This document shows positions 54,742 through 64,000 of a stretch of 64,000 nucleotides of DNA, piece by piece. Below the pieces are notes generated by a model. The model made no database searches, was not told the DNA's origin, and saw nothing but the letters and a program-made list of their open reading frames with translations. This DNA is from Pleodorina starrii (Eukaryota > Chlorophyta > Chlorophyceae > Chlamydomonadales > Volvocaceae): positions 7,167,001 to 7,231,000 of the forward strand of contig BRXU01000003.1 of assembly GCA_030267565.1 (NCBI GenBank). The letters are read 5' to 3'. Within the stretch, counting starts at the first letter, position 1. Each line of letters opens with the position of its first letter. A program made the position numbers and the translations under genes.

Positions 54742-56389
54742 ATGAACCCCGCTTCCTGTCCGCCGGCGGATGTGCCAATCAGCAGAGACGTCCGCAGGGA
54801 TCGCTGCTGGGTGTGCTGGACGGGCGCGGTGGACGAGCCGCTGGAAGCGCCGTGCGCCTGCCCGCGCCTGGTGCACCGCACTTGCCTGGGCCGCTGGCAG
54901 CTGCAATGCGCGGGCAGAAGGCGAGTAGCGCATGCATATATACTGCATACGTCGATAGATCATCGTTTATTACAGTCTGCAAACGGACTTGATTGGCTGG
55001 CAGCTGCAATGCGCGGGCAGAAGGCGAGTAGCGCATGCATATATACTGCATACGTCGATAGATCATCGTTTATTACAGTCTGCAAACGGACTTGATTCGA
55101 CCCGATGTACCTTTGCTGTATGTATCTTTTGTTTCCTCGCCCCTCCTCCCCCGCCCGCTCAGAGGCGAGTCCCGCTGCCCCTACTGCAACATGACCCTCC
55201 CGCCGCTCTCCAAGACGATCATCCCCCCGCACCTCCGCCACACCGTGCATCAGGTGGTGCCGCACCTGGCAGTGGCCTTCCAGGGCAAGGTACGACACCG
55301 TACAATACCGTACAGTGCGGCGACGCACCGGCGACAGATAAACGCACACACCGACGCACACATGGATCCAGCCCGCAGGCTCTACCCCGCCTGCTGCTGG
55401 CGCGTCGGCCCTACCTACCCGCCCTTCGCAAACGCGCACAGACAACAGGAAACACATACATCCACGCACTACCTCCATCCCCTTCCCCATCCGCATCCCC
55501 CATACCACTCCCGCGCAGACCTACCGCATCCCCGTCCGGCCTGGGCCCATGGGCATGGCCGAATTCAAGGCACGGCTGCGCCGAGAGCTGGACATCCCGG
55601 ATCGCACGCCTTTCCATGTGAGGACGTACGGTATACGCGGAATATATAGATGGGCAGCAGGAACCGGGGCTGCTTTATTGGGGCAGCAGGGGCGGCAGGC
55701 CAGGGGAGATCCGCCCGGGTGCGTGGTGGGTCTCATGCAGTGTAACGGCTGGAGACATGTTCTGGGAGGTCGGGGACCTCGCTACCGGTGCGTGCACCGT
55801 ATGGTATGTAGGGGGGCGCTCCCCGCCGCTCCACTCACCTCACCTCACCTCCGGATTTCTGTTTCTTTCCCGATATGCCAAATACGTTATTATTAGTAGT
55901 AGTGGGCCCTTCTCCGATCCGAGTGTATGTTCGCGCGCGCCCTCTTTCCCGCCCTGCTAAGCTGCTCCGGAACCACGAACCAGGCCAACCCAGCCGCCCT
56001 ATCTACCTGCTTGCGGTCATGCCTCATGCATCCATGTTTACATACAGGTGTCGTTCCAGTGCGCGGAGCCCTCCTCGGGCAAGACCTTCACCCTCAGCGG
56101 CATGCAGTGCTTCAACGCCGCCGCGACCTGCGCCGCCGTCAGTGCGGCCAAACGGGCGGTTGGCGAGGACGGCGGGTTCCTGTGGGACGAGCATACGGCA
56201 GACCCGCGGGACATCATAGACCCGCCGGACGAGCCGCCGGGCCAGGCCTGGCCCCGGCGGTCGTCGCAGGGCGGAGAGGCCCCGCCGTACGGCAGTGTAC
56301 GACGGCGGCCGCGATTGTACACGATGGCGGCTGCGGCGCTGTGCTGCCTGGCGGCGGGAGTAATTACGGCCGTGGTGTGGTCGTCGTAG
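54742..56389 (+). CDS. RING-CH finger protein with beta-grasp-like domain and C-terminal membrane anchor
   Basis: Exons are 54742-54920, 55163-55289, 55519-55617 and 56048-56389; 747 nt, 248 residues, phases close. Intron 1 has a GC donor (AGAAG/GCGAGT). The C4HC3 ligands are C22, C25, C38, C40, H45, C48, C65 and C68. The downstream domain aligns segment by segment with the 22.4-kb paralogue: TYRIPVRPG, GMAEFKARLRRELDIP, VSFQCAEPSSGKTFTLSG, MQCFNAAATCAAVSAAKR, with introns at equivalent places. The last about 22 residues (TMAAAALCCLAAGVITAVVW) form a single hydrophobic helix at the very C-terminus, suggesting a tail-anchored membrane protein with the RING facing the cytosol. Membrane RING-CH (MARCH-type) proteins ubiquitinate membrane substrates; that function is inferred. 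Confidence 0.75.
54893..55097 (+). repeat. 103-bp tandem duplication spanning an exon end and its splice donor
   Basis: GCTGGCAGCTGCAATGCGCG through TGCAAACGGACTTGATT occurs at 54893-54994 and again at 54996-55097. It duplicates the last 28 nt of exon 1, the GC splice donor and the start of intron 1 of the fourth RING-CH gene. Confidence 0.9.
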
Positions 56390-57638
56390 CGAGCCCCGCA
56401 TCTTGTATTCTTGTTATGCAGCAGGTACAGCAGCAAGCTGCGTTCGGCCCGCCGAGCGCCGACTGCACGAGCGTCGGGTCTTGGGCGGGTGCAGCGCTAT
56501 GTTCGCGCGTGAGATGACGTTCCGTATATTCCATCTTAAAGAAATAAATTTACAAGAATTGCTTCGCGGGGTTTCGCCGAACCTTTTACCAGCCAGGTTT
56601 CTCCCGCCCGGTGTCCTAACAGATAGAAGCGCCGAAGTTCGGGCCCCAACGAATGAAATGTTTGACCAGAAGCGCCGTGAAATGTTTGCCGTTTTTGAAG
56701 ATGTATGGGCGCCCTGGCACCAGAGTGCTACAAATGTTGGTACTGAACACGCTGGATCCATGATGTCTGTCCTGTAACAACCAGACTGGCAATCCTGTTA
56801 TTGTGGGAATCGTACGCTTCGCTGGTTGCGGAGGAATGTTCCAGCGCATCCAACGCGCCGAGTGGACCAAGGATAGTTGTAGTTCTCACTCTGGGCCGCA
56901 TGTCAATGATGGCTGTTTCTGCCTGCTATGGGCGAGCCCCTGGCTGCTGCGCCGCGCCTGCCTCCAAAACATACGCATATTTATGCTATATTAAGTGAAT
57001 TCGTGCCGGGTGTGGGCGGCACGGCTCCCGGCACTGCCGCGCTACCTAGGAATGTGATGCGACACGAGCGAGGTCGGGCGCCGTTCAGGCGTGTCTGGCA
57101 GTAGAGTCCAGTCCGGGCGGACTATGTCTGCAGGGGTCGGCAGGGGGGAGGGAATATGGCAGGCAGGGTATTGGAGCCGCGAGCGCATCTCGTGTCGGGC
57201 TGTCGGCGGGCGCAGCGGTTGAGCAGTCCTGCTTGGGTGAGGGTATAGGAAGGGGGTGCGGGACACCGGTTGCAACCGATGGTACAACGTGATTGCCTTT
57301 TAGTTCGCTCCGATGGGCACCAAATTTATGCAAGTCAGAGGTATTTTGGGAGGTTCGCAGCGTCGCAGCTAGGTATTTGGACGGGGTCGGTACTTTCCGT
57401 GCCTGCCGTACTAATACAGTTCGTTACACTGTGGCGTAGATTTTTCCAGCCGCGCATCATTACTTGGAATGTTAGCTTCTGAACCTGGGGAAAAAATTAA
57501 ACCATTAAGCATTCCTAGAACCCCCCCAAAAAAGGGGTGGTCCCATTGACGCAGACATCTTGACCGCGAACGAGTGCGGCTCATCACCGATACTCTGACA
57601 AGTATTATTAGCAAAGCAGTAGCTGTCAAGTCGCCAAA
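56390..57638. other. Intergenic; possible small coding relics
   Basis: A plus-strand frame from about 56499 to 56777 contains FRIFHLKEINLQELLRGVSP and MFDQKRREMFAVFEDVWAPW. A second, in another frame at about 56775-56994, contains NPVIVGIVRFAGCGGMFQRI. They read somewhat like protein but have no recognised family or clear splice junction between them. The right end must hold the CRNKL1 promoter. Confidence 0.35.
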
Positions 57639-60600
57639 ATGGCAGACCCTCGGTCGCAGCTCCCGCGCACGACACGGGTTAAAAATAAGCAGCCAGCAGA
57701 TAAGCAAATTACTGCTGAGCAGCTCTTGCGAGAGGCAAAAGAAATCCAGCTTGAGGATGACTACAAGGCGCCCAAGCAGATTATCACCGACCCGGAGGAG
57801 CTCAGCGAGTACCGCTTGGCCAAGCGGAAGCAGTTTGAGGACCTTGTTCGCCGTGTCGGAAGATTCAATGGAGGTGTATGGGTCAAGGTGAGGGCGCCGC
57901 ATCGTCCCGCTGGGCTCCCCGGATTGGCGTGGACGCCAGGGTGTGCAAGGCTCAAACGCTAATGGCCTAAGCACTCTTGCTTATAGCGACTGTGTTGTAT
58001 CCTGAGAGCAGCCCACTTTCCATCACAAGCAGTTGGCCCAGCGTTGACCCCCGGTGTTCCACGCCAGCCCCCACCCACCCCCGGCGGCTGTCCGCGCTTC
58101 GTTGTCCCAGGCTCACGCTTTGCAGCCGGCACGGTCGCATTCCTCCTATTTGCTGTGACCTATAGTGAGAGCCGCCCCTAGACATGATACTCCACCAGCA
58201 CCTTTGCTCCTAGCTTACGCCGGCATCCCGGCTATCCCTCCCCACCGCTCCTCCGTCCCACCCGCCGCCGCATTTGCTCCGCACACCCGCCATACCCAAC
58301 CCATCCCCGCGCCCACCTCGCACATACCCGCTCGCTCCCCGCCTCCCTCCCTGGGGCTCCTCTCCCCATTCGCCTCCCGTCAATCCCTCCTCCAACCCCA
58401 CGGACCTCGCCTTCATCGCCCTCCAATCCCCTCCAATCCCCTCCAATCCCCTCCCCGCCACCCCTGCCACCCCTGCCACCCCTGCCGCCCCGCACCTCCA
58501 CACCCCGCGCAGTACGCCACATGGGAGGAGCAGCAGAAGGACTTTCGGAGGGCCCGGTCCGTGTGGGAGCGGGCGCTGGCGATCGAGTACCGCAATGTCA
58601 GCGTGTGGCTCAAGGTGAGGGGCTCCTGCCTCCCTCATACACCCTCACACACACCCTCACACACACATACACACACACCCTCACACACACACGCACACAC
58701 ACGCACACACACGCACTCTGACACCCTCACTCACACACACACCCTCACACACCCAAAGGAGGGGCTCCGTGGGGGTGCAGTGAGGAGCATCTGAGGGAGG
58801 GAACGGAGGCGCCTGGGCGAGCGGAGGGCCGGAGGCCGAGTGCACGCAGCGGATGGTTGGGAGCGGGAGAAGGAGAGGGTGAAGGGGGAGGGCGGGGCTG
58901 GGCCCTGCCCGGCCTGGCGGAGGACTGCAGGAGGAGCCGCCAGGGGCCGCGAGGGTGGACTCGGCTGCACTCGGCTTCCGGGTCCGCCTTTTGGATTGAT
59001 TGCAGCGAGCGGGAGGAAGGGGGGGAGGGGGGACTACCTGGAGGGAAAAGGGGAGGGATGGAAAAGGGAAAAGGGAAGGGGGGGTTTAAGGTCTACACGC
59101 AGGACGGCGCCCTTTTACTCAAACCCCGTGACGGCCAGTCGCGTGGGTGGGGTTCGGGGGCCAAGTGGGCGGGAGCCGCCCTGCGGCACCGTGGGTGCCG
59201 CGGCGAGGAGAGGCAGTGGCGGTGGAGGCGGCTGCCGCCATCGAGGCACAGGATCCAGGGAGCCACATGGGGAGGGGGAGGGGCAGGAGCCCCATGCACG
59301 GGGGTGTACGGAGGCATGTAATGCGCAACCCCCCTCCTGGGAAGGAGTTTTTCTGATTCGATACCGTTCACGGGCTCCGGCCTGTACCCCCGTGGATAAC
59401 CTCCTGTCAAGCAACCGTCCTGTGGTCCCCCGGACAGGGGTCTCGACACCCCCTGCCTCCTGCCCCGTTGTCCTACTGCACCTGGCCCTCCAAAAGCCCA
59501 TTTCACACCCCGTCCTTCCGCCCCCCTCCCACCCTCTCCCCCCCCCCCCCACACACACACACAAACACAGTATGCCGAGATGGAGATGCGGCACCGCTTC
59601 GTGAACCACGCGCGCAATGTGTGGGACCGCGCCGTGTCGCTGCTGCCGCGAGTGGACCAGCTGTGGTACAAGTACATTCACATGGAGGAGATGCTGGGCA
59701 ACGTGGCGGGGGCGAGGCAGGTGTTTGAGCGCTGGATGAGGTTCGAACCCGACCACACGGGCTGGATGGCCTACGTCCGGGTGAGTGGCTGGCTGCGGGC
59801 GGGCGGGCGGGCGCCGGGGGACGGGGGATGGGGCTGGAGGGGAGAGGAGAGGTAAGGGGAGAGCGGCCTGAAGGGGCGACCTGGCTGGCTGGCGTGCGAG
59901 GCCAACCCGAAGTCGCCCAACAGAATCAACGGGAGACCCAAACTAATTAAAGAGTCTGCCAGCACCTCGTAGGGATGGTGATGTGGGGGTGGGGGAGATG
60001 GGGGCTGTGTTGGTACCGCCCCCCCTACCGCCGCCCCTACCCCCTGACTTCGTGCTCGTGTGTCATCCCGTCAGTTCACTTCGTGTATCTGCTTGTTCGG
60101 CCCCACTCCCACTCCCTTTCAGATTGCCTTGAACTCTCATTCTCTGCCCCCACCCCCTATCCCCACCCCCTATCCCCACCCCCTGCCCCCGCCCCCTATC
60201 CCCGCCTCCCAGTTCGAGCTGCGGTACAACGAGGTGGACCGGGCCCGGGACATCTTTGAGCGCTACGTGCAGATCCTACCCAGCGTCAAGGTATCGCACA
60301 GGGCGGCGGCAGCGGCGACGGAAGCGTGGGCGGGCTGGGGGCGCGGGGGGACGTGTAGGGTGGGTTTGGGGGGAGGAGGCGGAGGCGGGGAGGGGTATGG
60401 GACGGCTTTTGAATAAGACCGGGGTGCAGTCGGGTCCGTGCGCCGGAAGCTGCAGCTAGCCTCAGGGGAGGTAGGGCGATTGGAATTGTTGCGGTCTGGG
60501 CTTCTGAGGCGGGGCAGCTCCCCGACCGGCCGTCCGGGTTGTCCTGTCAGCATTTTCCCCCATCCGAAGGCTCTGCCACGTCCCCCCCGCCCCCGCCACG

Positions 60601-63600
60601 GTGTCCCTCCGCTGCGATAGCCTCTTTGTTACCCTCCGGCCCCCCGCCCCACCCGCTCCTCTCCTCTCCACGCGTCCTCTGTAGGCCTGGGTGCGCTTTG
60701 CCAAGTTTGAGATGCAGAACGGCGAGGTGGCCATGGCGCGGCGCTGCTACGAGCGGGCGGTGGAGGAGCTTGGAGAGGACGGACAAACGGTGGGAAGGGG
60801 CCGGTTGGGGAGGAGGGTTGAGGGCTGGAGGGAGTCGAGGGACAAGCAGTCCGAATAGGCCTGCGTTGGGGCTTGCGGTTGGGAGGGAGGGTGAAAGGGG
60901 GGAAGGGGTAACCTGGAGGGTTTGTGAAAAATTAATTTTGCACTGCACTTTAACAACGAACACCTCCCCCCCACACCTTCTGCCCCTCTCTGTCGCTCCC
61001 CACCCCACCCTACCCCCCAGGAGGAGTTCTTCATCAAGTTTGCTGAGTTTGAGGAGAAGGCGCGCGAGGTGGAGCGGGCGCGAGCCATCTACCGATACGC
61101 GCTGGACCACATTCCCAAGGTGGGGCTGGGGGGCTGGTGGCTGGGGGTGATGGTTTGGGGCTGGGGCTGGTAGCTTGGGGGTTTGGGGGGTGGGGGTGGT
61201 GGCTTGGGGTTTGGGGGGGTGGGGCGGACTTCGGCACAAGGCAAGGGCGGCAGAGCAATCAGGAGGTGGGCGGAGGGGCTGGCTGCAGAGGGGCTGGCTG
61301 GGGGGTGGTCGGGCGTGGCGCAGCTGACGCAGTCCTGACGCAGCGGGCGGAAGCTCAAGGGCGGCTGGGTCCCGGTTGGATACGGTGACGCGTTCCTGGC
61401 TAGCGTCCCTCTCTCTCTCTTAGGGGAGAACCCACCCCACCCCCACCCCACCACCCAGCCCACCCAAGAACGGTGTGCTAACCGACAGATACCGACAGCA
61501 TGGCGACCCAAACCCTTGCGGTGGCGGCCCTCCCTCCCTCCTTCCCTTCTTCCCTCCGTCTGTGTGCTGCTCCGCGTGTCGTTCCGCGCCGCTGCCTCCC
61601 CTGCAGGCCTCCGCCCCCACGCTGTACTCGCGGTTCGTGGCGTTTGAGAAGCAGCACGGGGACCGGGAGGGCATCGAGCAGGTGGTGGTCAACAAGCGCA
61701 GGTGAGCGGGCGAAGGCCGAAGGGGGTGTGTGCGTGCGTGTCTGTGTGCGTGTCGTCTAGTTACATGCGGTCGTCTTCCGTCTGGCCTGATGCTGGCCCG
61801 AGGACGCTGTTCCTGAAAACCCCGAACTGGAAGACCACCGAAGCACTTTCTCGCCGGTCCTTCTGTTTGACGCAGCCCCATCGAACAACGCACTGCCGCT
61901 CTGTAACCGCCCGTGCCGTCCCGTCCCGTCCCATCCCGGAACCCTCTGCTGCGTGGCGAGAGCAGATTCCAGTACGAGGAGGAGATTGCCAAATCGCCGT
62001 ACAATTACGACACCTGGTTCGACTACATCAAGCTGGAGGAGGGCACGGGCGACGTGGAGCGCACACGGGAGGTACGGCGATGTACGACAGCGCGGCGCAC
62101 CGCATCGTGGGCGGGAGGGGGGTGCAGTCTTCGGCGATGCGCAAGGGCGTCGACCAACCCTCCCCCCCCGTTATGTCCCACAGCCACGCCTGCGTCGGGG
62201 CCCCGTGCGCGGTCCCTCTGCGACTCGGGGTTGCTGTTGATGATGGCTGGTGGGGTGGAGGCTGCAGCACTTAAGAGGCTGCGATACGTCTTTGTTAGGC
62301 CCCAGACTTTTTCAGATGCCTTCCTCTTGACCCTCTCAAGGCCAGCCCCGGAGTGTGGTCCATGGTACTTCAGTGCGCCGCCATCGTGCCCGGACTTCCT
62401 AGCCATACAAACCAAAGCGCCTCCTCGAACCTCCTCCCGCCCCGCCCCTTGCCCCTCGCCCTTGTAACCGCTCTGGAATGATGCAGGTGTACGAGCGCGC
62501 GGTGGCGCAGCTGCCTCCCTCCTCCGCTGAGAAGCGCTTCTGGCGGCGCTACATCTACCTGTGGATCAAGTACGCGCTGTTTGAGGAGCTGGATGTCGGC
62601 GACGTGGATCGAACCCGCGACGTCTACCGGGCGGCGCTGGAGCTCATTCCCCACAAGCAGTTTACGTTCGCCAAGGTGTGGAGGGGCGCGGGCATATGTG
62701 CGGGCGGGCCGGAGGGGAGAGTGGGCAGAGGCCGGGTTCTGGGTTCAGCGGGAGAGGGCGGGAGGAGGACGGGAGGGGGGTGGTCCAACGGCTCGCGATG
62801 CGGCTAGACGGGGCCGGTGTGGGACGGGGAGAGCGGGCGGGGCGGGGTGGGCGCTCACGGGGTCGCCGCACATGATGACATGAAGAGGGCTGGGAACTCA
62901 ACCCCCGCTTCTACCTTCTGCCAATACCGGTATCGCATCGCACTCAATGTACAACAACCTCCCTTTTCCCCCCTGCCCTCCCCTCACCTGCTCTGCCCTC
63001 CCTCTCCTCCCCTCCCAGATGTGGATCCTCGCCGCCAAGTTTGAGGTCCGGCAGCGCAACGTGGAGGGCGCTCGGCGGCTGCTGGGTCGCGCCCTGGGCA
63101 CCTGCCCCAAGGAGCGCCTCTTCAAGGCCTACATTGAGCTGGAGCTGACCATGGGGCACGTGGAACGGTGAGACGCGCGCGGCGGGGTGTTGTGGTTGGG
63201 GGTTGGGTGGGACGAGGTAAGACAGGAGCGGTCCTAAGGTGGGCGAGGGGGAGGAGGAGGGGGCGTTGAATGTGCCTGAAAGGAACCTGGGGAACGGATC
63301 CGGGGGAGGTCGTGTCAGAGGCCAGGAGAGCAAGGCAGCAAAGGCCGGCTGGAGGCTGGAGGCTGACGCGCGCGCGCTCCAAACCCCGTCTGTTCCTCTT
63401 CCTCCGCCGCAATCGCAATCGCAGCGTGCGCAAGCTGTATGAGAAGTACTTGGAGTGGCGGCCCTCCAATGTGGGCGCCTGGGTGCGCTTCGCCGACCTG
63501 GAGTGCTCGCTGGGGGAGACGGAGCGCTGTCGGGCGCTGTTTGAGCTGGCCATTGCACAGCCGCTGCTGGACATGCCGGAGGCGCTGTGGAAGGTGGGGT

Positions 63601-64000
63601 AATTGAAACGGCCCGGGGCGAGGGAACGGCCCGGGGTGGAGGGGGACCAGGGGGGTTTGACAAACGGAATCGGGGATTGGGGGGGTTGGGTCAGGTGTGA
63701 GGGGCTGGGGGCTGCAGAGGGAGGGGCCAAGGCAGGGGAGATGGCGGAAGGGGAAGGAGAAGGGAGAAGAGGGACGGGGAGCGGCCTCGCTCGCGCTTAT
63801 TTCTCATACGCACATACTAAGGAAAGGGAGGGGAAGGGAAGGGGGCGTTCAGAGGACCAGGGCCGCTCTTATGAGGAGCCAGATGGGCCGCAGCCCCCGC
63901 GATCCGAGACCCCGCAACAGCATGATGCCGGTGTGCCTGACTCCCAGCCGCATGCCGTGTCTCGTCATGCCTTCTTCCCAGGCGTACATTGATTTTGAAA
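57639..64000 (+). CDS. CRNKL1: Crooked-neck-like pre-mRNA splicing factor (CRNKL1/Clf1), partial, HAT repeats
   Basis: Exons: 57639-57887, 58513-58614, 59571-59780, 60213-60290, 60685-60789, 61021-61119, 61607-61701, 61966-62071, 62487-62675, 63019-63167, 63425-63593 and 63982 onward (cut by the window). All phases close. The N-terminus reads [20 protein letters not shown] then a [15 protein letters not shown] segment, hallmark of this family. At least eleven HAT repeats follow, for example [39 protein letters not shown], and [19 protein letters not shown]. The [20 protein letters not shown] and [20 protein letters not shown] blocks match CRNKL1/Clf1. This protein is a scaffold of the Prp19-associated (NineTeen) complex and is needed for spliceosome activation. 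Exon borders tend to coincide with HAT repeat borders. Identification is strong; the C-terminal part is outside the window. Confidence 0.97.

Noticed and set aside
58620..58750. CA-rich repeat array resembling spaced direct repeats
   Set aside because: It is an intronic simple repeat in the CRNKL1 gene, not a CRISPR array; units have no unique spacers.

Overview
This is a nuclear chromosome segment from a eukaryote, most likely a GC-rich green alga (Chlorophyta). The genes are broken into many short exons by GT-AG introns, with a few GC-AG introns. Exons carry poly-Ala, poly-Gln and Gly-rich runs, introns are full of simple repeats, and the housekeeping proteins are clearly eukaryotic: a nucleoporin, an SRP subunit and a spliceosomal HAT-repeat protein. 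The algal placement is an inference from these features. I see no bacterial operon, ribosomal RNA or CRISPR array.

Layout. From 1 to 4.6 kb on the minus strand is a protein kinase gene, cut by the window edge, with a very long insertion after its DFG motif. From 5.6 to 7.0 kb is a 5'-truncated non-LTR (L1-like) retrotransposon on the minus strand with a doubled 3' tail. From 9.5 to 17.2 kb on the minus strand is a complete 16-exon Nup93/Nic96-type nucleoporin gene. It shares a 472-bp divergent upstream region with an intronless TXNDC9/PhLP3-like gene (17.7 to 18.4 kb). A small four-exon gene of unknown function (18.8 to 20.6 kb, minus) follows tail to tail. From 22.4 to 26.0 kb is the first member of a RING-CH gene family, with a long acidic repeat tail. 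From 28.9 to 31.0 kb is a BTB-domain gene. From 32.5 to 38.6 kb is a complete 12-exon SRP68 gene.

From about 39 to 57 kb the DNA changes character: it is more AT-rich in places and has few housekeeping genes. It holds a small Gln/Trp/Gly-rich protein gene, two MITE-like inverted-repeat elements, and a segmental duplication of a RING-CH gene. The second duplicate contains a full-length, apparently intact L1-like retrotransposon (48.0 to 53.2 kb). A fourth RING-CH gene lies at 54.7 to 56.4 kb. The window closes with a CRNKL1/Clf1 (crooked-neck) splicing-factor gene running off the right edge.

The most interesting theme is the RING-CH family. Four genes in about 34 kb encode an N-terminal C4HC3 RING-CH finger followed by what looks like a beta-grasp (PB1/ubiquitin-like) fold and then diverging tails: acidic repeats, PQA repeats or a C-terminal membrane anchor. 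They look like a locally expanding set of E3 ubiquitin ligases. Exon coordinates below were built by hand from splice consensus and reading-phase continuity; for Nup93, SRP68, the two unduplicated RING-CH genes and the visible part of CRNKL1 all phases close.
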